7,444 nt of DNA from Deferribacterales bacterium UBA4806. GTDB taxonomy: Bacteria; Chrysiogenota; Deferribacteres; Deferribacterales; UBA228. A program made the position numbers and the translations under genes. The number at the start of each line of letters is the position of its first letter. Position 1 is the first letter of the stretch. Shown here in pieces: positions 1 to 6,882 of this stretch. Below the pieces are notes generated by a model. The model did not search any database. It saw only the letters and a program-made list of their open reading frames with translations, and was not told the origin of the DNA. The DNA lies in assembly GCA_002402635.1 (NCBI GenBank), contig DHGE01000041.1, forward strand, positions 15,239 through 22,682, given 5' to 3'.

Positions 1-108
1 ATAAACATTTCAATAAAAGGCAAAAGTAATGAAAAAATGGGTTTTATAGGCCGCAACGAAGGGGCTGCTGCAATAGCAGTTGCCTTTCTTTCCTGTGATA
101 AATACTAA
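1..108 (+). CDS. ispF: 2-C-methyl-D-erythritol 2,4-cyclodiphosphate synthase, C-terminal end (partial)
   Basis: Reading frame 1 is open from the window edge and stops at TAA 106-108, giving the last 35 residues. The peptide contains EKMGFIGRNEGAAAIAVAFL, which matches the conserved C-terminus of IspF (EKLGFTGRGEG followed by an alanine-rich helix in characterised enzymes). IspF is a cytosolic trimeric metalloenzyme of the MEP isoprenoid pathway. It cyclises 4-diphosphocytidyl-2-C-methyl-D-erythritol 2-phosphate to the cyclodiphosphate and releases CMP. The glutamate of the EK-x-GF motif belongs to the nucleotide-binding part of the family and is kept. The zinc-site residues and the start lie outside the window, so a stand-alone IspF cannot be told from an IspD-IspF fusion. 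It converges on the membrane-protein gene with an 11-nt gap and no visible terminator hairpin. Confidence 0.85.
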   Translation: MNISIKGKSNEKMGFIGRNEGAAAIAVAFLSCDKY

Positions 109-119
109 ATTCAAACTTT

Positions 120-1205
120 CTATCCCAATTCCTTCAAAGTAGATTTACTAAAAAAAAGCATCTTTAAATATATAATATAGGAACATAGAGTAATTACTGT
201 AAAAAGACGTGAATTCATTGCAATAGGTGCTAAAATAGCAACTGTCAACCAGTGCATGATAATTGCATATATAGAATTTAGTTTTATAGGAAAATCATCA
301 AATCTTACAATAACTGCAAGCCCACTGAGATTCCATCCATAAAGAGAAACCAGCCTATGGTATTCAATTATCTGATTGAGTAAATTTTTATTATAGGGGC
401 TTTCAATATATACAACTATATAGAATATGCCAGTAATAGCCGTCATCAGTAAAAATACCATACCAGATATTAGAAAATATTTCTGCTGAATATGACCGCA
501 ATTCTTAATAAAAATATAAAAAACATAAAGAACACAAAAGCCCAAAATAATAGATATGATTAGCTCTAAAAAAATCTGTTCAGTTATAATAAAAATAAAA
601 AATACAATTACACCTAAATTAATAACCCAAAAACAGATTTCTCCTACTACCTTTTTATTCTCTATTTTTCCTTTTATTAAATCAAATATAACTGAGAAAG
701 TAATTAGTGAAATGGGGAAGGAAAAACCTAAAAAAAAACTGTCTAATGACAATCTCTTAACATAATAAAGATTAGTATATTCATTTATTATTGCACATAT
801 TGATATTATAAGACCAATTGACAAACATAGAAGTGAAGCATGACGAAATTTGTTTGAAATATAAATTTTCCTATCAAAGAAACTCATTATATTTCCAAAA
901 TTATTTCTCCTTACACACTCTACTATTAAAAATAGCACTAAAGCTGTAACAACGGCTCCACTGTAATAGTGAGAAAAAGATAATATTGCATAAACAAAAC
1001 TAGTAATAAAAAATAAAAAGATGAAAAAATCATATTTTCTATAATTATTAATATGATAAAGTATAAGAGACCCACCAGTACATAGATTAAATAAAAATAT
1101 ATGTAAACGACCAAAATTATAGCCTGTTATGAAATTATGTAAAAATCCGAACAAGAGAGCCAATAGCATTGTAACAATAAAAACTATTTTATAGATTATG
1201 TTCAT
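120..1205 (-). CDS. Polytopic membrane protein of unknown function, last gene of the tup-glp run
   Basis: 361 residues, overwhelmingly hydrophobic. I do not recognise the family. About 12 membrane segments can be placed by eye, near residues 5-27, 33-52, 58-77, 81-97, 123-143, 155-176, 189-208, 209-234, 243-266, 280-300, 311-329 and 332-352. Histidines lie in or at the ends of several helices: H23, H35 and H51 bracketing helix 2, H79, H283 at the start of helix 10, and H318 in helix 11. Two stretches look conserved: GRLHIFLFNLCTGG (32-45) and EYHRLVSLYGWNLSG (281-295). Twelve helices with histidines in helices 2 and 10 recall the heme-copper oxidase/NorB/NnrS fold, but there is no helix-10 HxH and no obvious copper site, so this is only a suggestion. 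The ATG follows the glpD stop by 10 nt without a clear ribosome binding site, suggesting coupled translation and a role linked to GlpD. Confidence 0.75.
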   Translation of the reverse strand: MNIIYKIVFIVTMLLALLFGFLHNFITGYNFGRLHIFLFNLCTGGSLILYHINNYRKYDFFIFLFFITSFVYAILSFSHYYSGAVVTALVLFLIVECVRRNNFGNIMSFFDRKIYISNKFRHASLLCLSIGLIISICAIINEYTNLYYVKRLSLDSFFLGFSFPISLITFSVIFDLIKGKIENKKVVGEICFWVINLGVIVFFIFIITEQIFLELIISIILGFCVLYVFYIFIKNCGHIQQKYFLISGMVFLLMTAITGIFYIVVYIESPYNKNLLNQIIEYHRLVSLYGWNLSGLAVIVRFDDFPIKLNSIYAIIMHWLTVAILAPIAMNSRLFTVITLCSYIIYLKMLFFSKSTLKELG

Positions 1206-1215
1206 TCAGTGTCGC

Positions 1216-2826
1216 TTAGAGAGAAATATTCAATCTTTCTTCAATTTCTCTCTCTTCTTCTCTGACTCTATTTTCATCCCATGAAAATTCTTTTTTCATA
1301 ATAGCAATAATTTTATCACTAAGATTTTTTGCCTCTTCAATATCTACTAGAGCTATCATAAGTCTTCTAATCAGTACATCTGAGGGTTTTATAGCAAATT
1401 CCTCTTTTATCAAATATTTTATTTCCTCTTCATAATATGGATAGTTTTCATCTAATAATTTACTATTACCACTCTTAATTCTATTAAGTATTTTCCTAGA
1501 ATTTTCACCGTAAAAATGATAGAATCTTGAGATTGTTTTTTTATCTAGACCATATTCTTTTATCAAATCCTCTTCTTCCAATTTATTACTAGAAGTGCCA
1601 TCTATAAATATTTTATCGGTGTAACATCCAGTAGATGTTTCAAATTGAAAGTGGCTCACAAGCTTATCTACCATGTCTTCAGCCATTTTCCTATAGGTCG
1701 TCCATTTACCCCCAGCTATTGTAAATAGATTTGACTCTGAAATTTCTATTACATGATCTCTTGCAAGCTTTGCTGTATCTGATTTATTGGGATCTTTAAC
1801 CAATGGCCTTAAACCTGACCACTTTGATTTTATATCTCTTTCATTTATCTCCATTTCAAAATATTTATTAACATGCTTTAATAAATATTTTATATCCTTC
1901 TCCTTAACGGCAGGGTTATCTTCTACTGTTGCCTCTTCATCAGTTGTTCCAACAAGGGTATAATTGTTCCATGGCAATACAAAAAGCACTCTTCCATCTT
2001 CTGTTTTTGGTATCATAAGCCCACATTTGTTTGCTGTATATTTTTTATCCAGCACTATATGGATACCAGAACTTACCGTAATCATGTCTTCAGAATTTTT
2101 ATTATCCATCTTCCTTATTAAATCAGTAAATGGACCTGTTGCATTTACAACAGCCTTAGCATTTATATTAAATTTTTCTTTAGATACTTGATCTTCAACA
2201 GTAGCTCCATTTACAAAGCCATTTTCCTTGGTTAATTCGCAAACTTTCAAATAATTACAAGCTACCGCACCAAATTTAACTGCTGTCTTTACAATAGCAA
2301 TGTTTAATCTAGCATCAAAAAATTGACCATCATAATACTTAACTCCAGCTTTTAGACCATTTTTCTTTACAACATTACATAACTTTTCGACACTATGCCC
2401 ACTAATCAAACTACTTCTCCCTAGGCTTTTTCTTCCCGATAATAAATCGTATAATAATAGGCCTGAAAATATGTAAGGAGCTTCATAATATTTGTATAAA
2501 GGTGTCACAAGGGTTAGTCTCTTTGAAAGATGTTTTGCATTATGTAAAATTGTGTAGCGTTCTTTCAAAGCATCCTTAACTAGGTTAAATTGGACCTTAT
2601 CAAAATGAAGTACGGCCTCTTCAAGATACCTTACGCCACCATGAACTAACTTTGTACTCCTGCTGCTAGTTCCTGATGAAAAATCGCTCTTATCCACTAA
2701 AGCAACCTTCAGTCCTCGTGAAGCAGCATCTAAAGCAATCCCTGCTCCAGTTGCACCCCCACCTATAATTAAAATATCAAATATCTTCCCCTTTAATTTT
2801 GATAAGTTCTTTGCCCTTGTATACAT
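1216..2826 (-). CDS. glpD: FAD-dependent glycerol-3-phosphate dehydrogenase (quinone-linked)
   Basis: 536 residues, within the usual range for aerobic-type GlpD. It oxidises sn-glycerol 3-phosphate to dihydroxyacetone phosphate with FAD and normally passes electrons to the quinone pool as a peripheral inner-membrane enzyme. The N-terminal Rossmann dinucleotide motif is IIGGGATGAGIALDAASRG (about 20-38). It is followed by the GlpD signature SSGTSSRSTKLVHGGVRYLE (50-69), then SGLRPL (337-342) and the C-terminal FAD-domain motif AGGKWTTYRKMAEDM (371-385). Residues from about 400 to 530 form the helical C-terminal domain typical of GlpD. The ATG shares its A with the last base of the glpK stop (TAATG). 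An AAAGGGG ribosome binding site lies 8 nt upstream inside glpK, so translation should be coupled. No transmembrane helix is evident. No glpF, glpR or glpP is seen in the window. Confidence 0.95.
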   Translation of the reverse strand: MYTRAKNLSKLKGKIFDILIIGGGATGAGIALDAASRGLKVALVDKSDFSSGTSSRSTKLVHGGVRYLEEAVLHFDKVQFNLVKDALKERYTILHNAKHLSKRLTLVTPLYKYYEAPYIFSGLLLYDLLSGRKSLGRSSLISGHSVEKLCNVVKKNGLKAGVKYYDGQFFDARLNIAIVKTAVKFGAVACNYLKVCELTKENGFVNGATVEDQVSKEKFNINAKAVVNATGPFTDLIRKMDNKNSEDMITVSSGIHIVLDKKYTANKCGLMIPKTEDGRVLFVLPWNNYTLVGTTDEEATVEDNPAVKEKDIKYLLKHVNKYFEMEINERDIKSKWSGLRPLVKDPNKSDTAKLARDHVIEISESNLFTIAGGKWTTYRKMAEDMVDKLVSHFQFETSTGCYTDKIFIDGTSSNKLEEEDLIKEYGLDKKTISRFYHFYGENSRKILNRIKSGNSKLLDENYPYYEEEIKYLIKEEFAIKPSDVLIRRLMIALVDIEEAKNLSDKIIAIMKKEFSWDENRVREEEREIEERLNISL

Positions 2827-4313
2827 TATTTAAACCCCTTTGCTACTTTAACTGCCTTTCTCCATTGATCTATATATCCTAATCTTATTTTTTCATCCAT
2901 AGTTGGTTTATACTGAGATTCAATTTGCCACAGATTTCTTATATCATTAATATCTTTATATAAACCAATACCTAGTCCTGCAAAAGCAGCAACGCCAAAT
3001 GCTGTTATCTGAGTTATCTTGGGCTTTGTAACTCTTAAATTAGATACATCTGCCAAAAATTGTAGCATCCACTTATTATCTGTCATTCCCCCATCAACCC
3101 TTAATTCAAGGAGTGGAATACCGCAATCCTTATTCATTGCGTCATAAAGGTCACAGGTTTGATAACATGCTGCCTCTAGAACTGCTCTAGCTAAATGTTC
3201 TACTCCAGAGTCTCGTGTTAAACCAACTATAACTCCTTTTGCTTTTGAATCCCAATGAGGAGCACCTAAACCTGTAAAAGCAGGCACTATATAAACACCA
3301 CCATTATCTTTTAGTTTCCTTGCCAATCCTTCAGTATCAGAGGCTTGCGATATAATTTTTAAATTATCCCTAAGCCATTGAACTGCAGCACCTGCCACAA
3401 AAACAGAGCCCTCTAAAGCATAGGTAGGTTTGTTTTTTATTCTATAGGCTACTGTTGTTAATAATCTGTTATTTGAATAGACTGGATCTTCACCTATGTT
3501 CATAATAGCAAAACAGCCTGTTCCATAGGTACACTTTAAAACTCCTGGTGTAAAACATGCTTGTCCAACAGCCGCTGCCTGTTGATCACCTAATATCGCA
3601 GTAATCGGTATCTCAGCCCCAAAAATTTTTTTATCAGTTCTTCCATAATCGCCTATACTGTCTCTAACTTCAGGTAAAATCTGTTCAGGTATTTTTAATT
3701 CTTTTAATATATCCCTATCCCAATCTTGTTTAGCCAAATTAAATAACATCGTTCTTGAAGCATTAGATGCATCAGTTGCATGCACTTTCCCCCCAGTTAA
3801 ATGCCACAATAAAAATGTATCTATCGTTCCAAATGCGAGCTCACCACTATTGGATTTTTCTTTAGCATTTTCAACATTTTCTAAAATCCATTTAATTTTA
3901 GTTGCAGAAAAATAAGGATCTATAATTAAACCTGTCCTCTTTACTATATCTTTTTCATATCCTCTATCTAAAAGATTATTACAAAAATCAGATGTTCTCC
4001 TATCTTGCCATACAATTGCATTATAAAGGGGTTTACCAGTCTTTTTATCCCAAATGATAGTTGTTTCTCTCTGGTTTGTTATACCTATTGCGCTAATCTC
4101 TCCTTTCATTTCTTCTGCTTTTTGTAATACTTCTTTACAGCTATCCAGTGTTGTATTTAATATATCTAGAGGTTTTTGCTCTACCCATTGGATTTGAGGA
4201 TAAATACACTTGAATTCTCTCTGAGCCATGTACTCAATATTCCCCTTCTCTGATTGTAAAATCGCCCTAGAACTTGATGTCCCTTGATCAATACCTACTA
4301 AAAATTTTTTCAT
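2826..4313 (-). CDS. glpK: Glycerol kinase
   Basis: ATP-dependent phosphorylation of glycerol to sn-glycerol 3-phosphate, cytosolic, FGGY kinase family. From the chosen start it has 495 residues, close to the usual length. Visible motifs are GIDQGTSSSRA (7-17, phosphate loop), QRETT (81-85, glycerol-contacting Arg-Glu), WQDRR (102-106), Y134 in DPYFSATK, LGDQQAA (241-247, catalytic Asp243), YGTG (263-266) and DGGMTDN (407-413, ADP site). The frame is open up to a GTG at 4325. I chose the second of two tandem ATGs (4313) because GGAGG sits 5 nt before it and only 2 nt before the first, while the GTG lies inside the ribosome binding site. The HFYG-type histidine phosphorylated by HPr in many Bacillota reads KIFG here, so PTS activation is unlikely. 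It lies 28 nt after tupC and overlaps glpD by 1 nt. Confidence 0.95.
   Translation of the reverse strand: MKKFLVGIDQGTSSSRAILQSEKGNIEYMAQREFKCIYPQIQWVEQKPLDILNTTLDSCKEVLQKAEEMKGEISAIGITNQRETTIIWDKKTGKPLYNAIVWQDRRTSDFCNNLLDRGYEKDIVKRTGLIIDPYFSATKIKWILENVENAKEKSNSGELAFGTIDTFLLWHLTGGKVHATDASNASRTMLFNLAKQDWDRDILKELKIPEQILPEVRDSIGDYGRTDKKIFGAEIPITAILGDQQAAAVGQACFTPGVLKCTYGTGCFAIMNIGEDPVYSNNRLLTTVAYRIKNKPTYALEGSVFVAGAAVQWLRDNLKIISQASDTEGLARKLKDNGGVYIVPAFTGLGAPHWDSKAKGVIVGLTRDSGVEHLARAVLEAACYQTCDLYDAMNKDCGIPLLELRVDGGMTDNKWMLQFLADVSNLRVTKPKITQITAFGVAAFAGLGIGLYKDINDIRNLWQIESQYKPTMDEKIRLGYIDQWRKAVKVAKGFK
2835..2841 (-). promoter_or_regulatory. Ribosome binding site for glpD inside the end of glpK
   Basis: AAAGGGG on the minus strand, 8 nt before the glpD ATG, embedded in the last codons of glpK. 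With the TAATG stop-start overlap it supports the ATG at 2826 and translational coupling of the two glycerol enzymes. Confidence 0.65.
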
Positions 4314-4318
4314 CATAG

Positions 4319-4323
4319 CCTCC
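4319..4323 (-). promoter_or_regulatory. Ribosome binding site that fixes the glpK start
   Basis: A perfect GGAGG on the minus strand lies 5 nt before ATG 4313-4311 and 2 nt before ATG 4316-4314. It overlaps the in-frame GTG at 4325-4323 and so argues against that upstream start. It is the strongest Shine-Dalgarno sequence among the six left-pointing genes. Confidence 0.75.
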
Positions 4324-4341
4324 ACTATTTTTTTAATTAAA

Positions 4342-5334
4342 TTAAATATTTAAAAAATTTTCTTTAAGACTTAAAAATATATCACTCCCAGGAATAAAAA
4401 CTTTTTTATTAAATTGAGCAATATTGTAATATAGATAACAAATATTGCCTTCTATATCAATGGTTAATACACATCTATTATCATACAAAGTAACACTAAC
4501 AATAGTTGCTTTCACTAAACCCTTGCCATTGTTATTTAAGAAATATTTAACACTATTAGCATTAAAAACAATTTTATTTGGTGAAATAAATTGTTTTTCT
4601 ATCATTATATTTTTATCTTTATCTTCTATTTTATTAAAATTAGCCATTACTTTGCCAATATTAAATTCAATTATATTTAATAGCATATCATTGTATAGCC
4701 TACCACTATAAAGAGAATGTATTGTATCAGCATGTTTTAGAGTAAACATAATGTCATGACTAGAAAATATTATAGTTTTGCAACTTTTCCTCAGCTTAAC
4801 TAATGTATTTTCCAAATAAGACTTGCTTCTTTCATCAATATTGTTAGTAGGTTCATCAAGTATCAATACGTCCCTATTTAATATTAAATGCATAAGCATA
4901 GCTACTCTTTTACTTTCTCCACGAGATAATTGATTATAACTCTTTAATAAATGACTTTCACTATTTAAACCTAACATTGACAAGAAATGTTCATAATTAA
5001 TACTATTATTACTTACTAAATTTAAAGCATATCTTATATTATTGCGTACACTGCGGTGCAATAAATATGGCTCTTCCATCAACATAGTTACATCTTGTCT
5101 TGCCTTTTCCATATTTTCTTTTTTAATTATCTTACCATCAAATGTTAATTCCCCACTGGATTTTTCATATAAAAAAGCTAGTATCTTTAATAATGTTGTT
5201 TTCCCACTACCATTAGGGCCAACAATACCAATAATTTTCCCCTTTGTGATATTGAGATTTTCAATTTTAAGCGAAAATAAATGATCATAGCTATATTGTA
5301 AATCTCTGATTTGATATATATTTACTGACTCCAT
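4342..5334 (-). CDS. tupC: Tungstate ABC transporter ATP-binding protein with C-terminal TOBE-like extension
   Basis: 330 residues. The ATPase subunit energises tungstate import on the cytoplasmic face with TupB. Residues 1 to about 215 form the ABC domain: Walker A GPNGSGKTT (39-47), signature LSRGESKR (136-143, Arg in place of the second Gly of LSGGE), Walker B VLILDEP with Asp160 and catalytic Glu161, D-loop NNID (164-167), and H-loop His193 in SSHD. The Q-loop position, usually FQxPYL in this family, reads MEEPYLL, so Glu87 stands where Gln is expected. Residues from about 245 to 330 are a beta-rich region (KGLVKATIVSVTLYDNRCVL and what follows) resembling the TOBE/MOP domains of molybdate- and tungstate-type ATPases, which in ModC and WtpC bind oxyanion or act in trans-inhibition. 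The ATG overlaps the end of tupB by 13 nt. Tungstate rather than molybdate is inferred from TupA and from gene order. The nearest alternative is a generic ModC/WtpC-like ATPase. Confidence 0.88.
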   Translation of the reverse strand: MESVNIYQIRDLQYSYDHLFSLKIENLNITKGKIIGIVGPNGSGKTTLLKILAFLYEKSSGELTFDGKIIKKENMEKARQDVTMLMEEPYLLHRSVRNNIRYALNLVSNNSINYEHFLSMLGLNSESHLLKSYNQLSRGESKRVAMLMHLILNRDVLILDEPTNNIDERSKSYLENTLVKLRKSCKTIIFSSHDIMFTLKHADTIHSLYSGRLYNDMLLNIIEFNIGKVMANFNKIEDKDKNIMIEKQFISPNKIVFNANSVKYFLNNNGKGLVKATIVSVTLYDNRCVLTIDIEGNICYLYYNIAQFNKKVFIPGSDIFLSLKENFLNI

Positions 5335-6017
5335 AGGCTTCTCATAAAATACAATCCTATGTTTATCACTAAAGAAATTGTTAGTAATATAAAGCCCAAA
5401 GCTAAAGCATTTTCAAACGAACCTTTACTTGTTTCTAAGGATATAGCTGTTGTTAAAGTTCTTGTATAACCTTTTATATTGCCACCTAAAATCATTGACG
5501 ACCCGACTTCAGAAATCACTCTACCATACGCAGTTATTGCAGATATTAGAATACCATATCTTGCTTCCCAAAGAATAGTCCTCATTAATACTAATTTGTT
5601 AACTCCTAAAGTTAATAAAAATTCTTTTAATCTTTTATCATAATTTTCTAATGTTGATGTTACAAGTGAAGTAATAATTGGATAAGCCAAAATTGTTTGG
5701 CCTATAATAATAGCTTTTTTAGTAAATAAGAGATGCAAATATCCAAATGGTCCTTGTTGCATTAGAAATATGTATACTAAAAGACCTACTGTTACAGTGG
5801 GTAAGGATAAGAGTGTATTAAAAACAATCTTTAACAATCTCCCTGCTCTACTTTTTGCTCCTGATAAGAAAAAAGCTGTGATAATGCCAAAAAAAAGTGC
5901 ATAGATCAGAGAATAAAAGGTTATATGTAAAGTAGTAAAAATAATTTCGTAAATCTCTAAATCAAACTTCCCAATTAATACTAAAGCTGAATAAAATGAT
6001 TCTAAGATATAATGCAC
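5322..6017 (-). CDS. tupB: Tungstate ABC transporter permease
   Basis: 231 residues, the usual size of TupB. It forms the inner-membrane channel. Hydrophobic helices can be placed near 28-52, 68-87, 103-123, 155-175 and 202-225. The cytoplasmic coupling (EAA-type) loop is LWEARYGILISAITAYGRVI (149-168), followed by SEVGSSMILGGNIKGYTRT (169-187). This passage is highly characteristic of the TupB/WtpB permeases in the binding-protein-dependent transport family. The start is a GTG: no ATG or other usual start occurs between the upstream in-frame stop (6039-6041) and the first helix. It lies 10 nt after the tupA stop with no recognisable Shine-Dalgarno sequence, so initiation probably depends on ribosomes finishing tupA. 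The 3' end overlaps tupC by 13 nt. Confidence 0.92.
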   Translation of the reverse strand: MHYILESFYSALVLIGKFDLEIYEIIFTTLHITFYSLIYALFFGIITAFFLSGAKSRAGRLLKIVFNTLLSLPTVTVGLLVYIFLMQQGPFGYLHLLFTKKAIIIGQTILAYPIITSLVTSTLENYDKRLKEFLLTLGVNKLVLMRTILWEARYGILISAITAYGRVISEVGSSMILGGNIKGYTRTLTTAISLETSKGSFENALALGFILLTISLVINIGLYFMRSLWSQ

Positions 6018-6027
6018 AGTTAACTTT

Positions 6028-6840
6028 TTATTTATAAATTATTTTAAACAATTGTTCACCATTGATAGAGTATTCTTCTATATATTGCTTTGTTTCTTTT
6101 GTTAATAGCCATTGTAAAAACTTATTTGCATTTTCTAATTTGACATTTGGACATTTTTTTGGATTTATAACTATTATACTATAAGGATTGCGTAAAAGTT
6201 CATTTCCCTCACTTATTATTTTTAATCGATAATTTTTAATGTTATTTTTATACATTAAATAGGTCGATCTATCTGCCAGAGTATAACCTTCCATTTCATC
6301 AGACATTAATATAGTCTCCATCATTCCACGTCCATTTTCTATATAATATGTTTTATTAAGTGGAATATTTTTACAGCATTTAAGCCATAATTCCTTTTCT
6401 TTCAAATGTGTTCCAGATTCATCACCCCTAGAAACAAATTTTATTTTACCGTTATTAAAAATTTTTTTCATTGCGTCTAGTATATCCATACCACTAATAT
6501 TAAGAGGATCATTAATAGGTCCCAAAAGAACAAAATCGTTATACATAAATTGCACCCGTTTTATGCCATACCCTTTTTCCATAAATTTTTTCTCTTCATT
6601 TTCCGCATGAACTAACAAAACATCAACATCACAATTTTCTCCATGTCTTAATGCTTTTCCTGTACCGACTGCAAGCCATCTCAAGTTGATATTTAGGTCT
6701 TTTTTTACTTTTTTTTGCAGGTAATCTAAAAAACCTGTGTTATCAGTACTAGTAGTTGTCGCCATCATGAGAATATTATTTTCTGCGCCAAGAGTTGAAA
6801 CAAAAAGTAAAAACAAGCAAATAGATAAAAGTCTTTTCAT
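6028..6840 (-). CDS. tupA: Periplasmic tungstate-binding protein
   Basis: 270 residues. It captures tungstate outside the inner membrane and delivers it to TupBC. Residues 1-19 are a signal peptide: MKR, a hydrophobic core, then STLGA with probable cleavage before E20. Cys8 is not in a usable lipobox (LSIC, Ile at -1, too close to the N-terminus), so the protein should be soluble in a periplasm. Family motifs follow in order: ATTTSTDNTG (27-36, the TTTS oxyanion loop), WLAVGTGKAL (55-64), DVDVLLVHA (71-79), MYNDFVLLGP (99-108), SRGDESGTH (137-145, Arg138 the likely anion contact), GRGMMETI (170-177), YTLADRSTY (186-194) and NPYSIIVINP (218-227). This order separates TupA from ModA and from WtpA. 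An AAGG ribosome binding site lies 6 nt before the ATG. It is the first gene of the left-pointing run. Confidence 0.94.
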   Translation of the reverse strand: MKRLLSICLFLLFVSTLGAENNILMMATTTSTDNTGFLDYLQKKVKKDLNINLRWLAVGTGKALRHGENCDVDVLLVHAENEEKKFMEKGYGIKRVQFMYNDFVLLGPINDPLNISGMDILDAMKKIFNNGKIKFVSRGDESGTHLKEKELWLKCCKNIPLNKTYYIENGRGMMETILMSDEMEGYTLADRSTYLMYKNNIKNYRLKIISEGNELLRNPYSIIVINPKKCPNVKLENANKFLQWLLTKETKQYIEEYSINGEQLFKIIYK

Positions 6841-6854
6841 ATTCTACCTTAATA

Positions 6855-6882
6855 TTGACTTAACGTGATTATATAATAAAAT
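6855..6882 (+). promoter_or_regulatory. Putative promoter of the threonine dehydratase gene, predicting a leaderless mRNA
   Basis: TTGACT (6855-6860, 5 of 6 matches to TTGACA), a 16-nt spacer, then TAAAAT (6877-6882, 5 of 6 matches to TATAAT). Transcription would start about 7-8 nt after the -10, at 6889-6890, which is the A of the ATG. A second register, TTAATA (6849-6854), 17 nt, TATAAT (6872-6877), would start near 6884. Both give a leader of 6 nt or less, in keeping with the lack of a Shine-Dalgarno sequence. Confidence 0.5.
6868..6877. repeat. Perfect palindrome ATTATATAAT shared by the two divergent -10 regions
   Basis: The ten bases equal their own reverse complement. They contain TATAAT on the plus strand (6872-6877) and TATAAT on the minus strand (6873-6868), overlapping by two bases. 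This is the layout described for symmetric bidirectional bacterial promoters, in which polymerase can bind in only one orientation at a time. Such AT-only palindromes also arise by chance in DNA this AT-rich. Confidence 0.6.

Noticed and set aside
556..765. 69-codon open frame on the + strand
   Set aside because: Lies wholly antisense to the membrane-protein gene and shows no recognisable protein features; a shadow of AT-rich helices.
1964..2191. 75-codon open frame on the + strand
   Set aside because: Antisense to well-conserved glpD sequence, with no ribosome binding site or family resemblance.
4314..4325. Upstream GTG (4325) or first ATG (4316) as the glpK start
   Set aside because: The GTG overlaps the GGAGG ribosome binding site and the first ATG is only 2 nt from it; the second ATG has workable spacing and gives the family's usual N-terminus.
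4329..4357. Inverted repeat of TTTTTTAA and TTAAAAAA between tupC and glpK, considered as an intrinsic terminator
   Set aside because: The stem has no G-C pairs and is not followed by a U-run on the transcribed strand; it runs straight into the glpK ribosome binding site. Chance AT symmetry is likelier.
4445..4711. 88-codon open frame on the + strand
   Set aside because: Antisense to the C-terminal region of tupC; hydrophobicity reflects the complementary codons only.
5042..5284. 80-codon open frame on the + strand
   Set aside because: Antisense to the Walker A to Q-loop part of tupC, which is clearly the real coding strand.
6028..6840. Lipoprotein form of TupA through Cys8
   Set aside because: Cys8 is too close to the N-terminus and preceded by Ile at -1; a standard signal-peptidase I site after LGA fits better.
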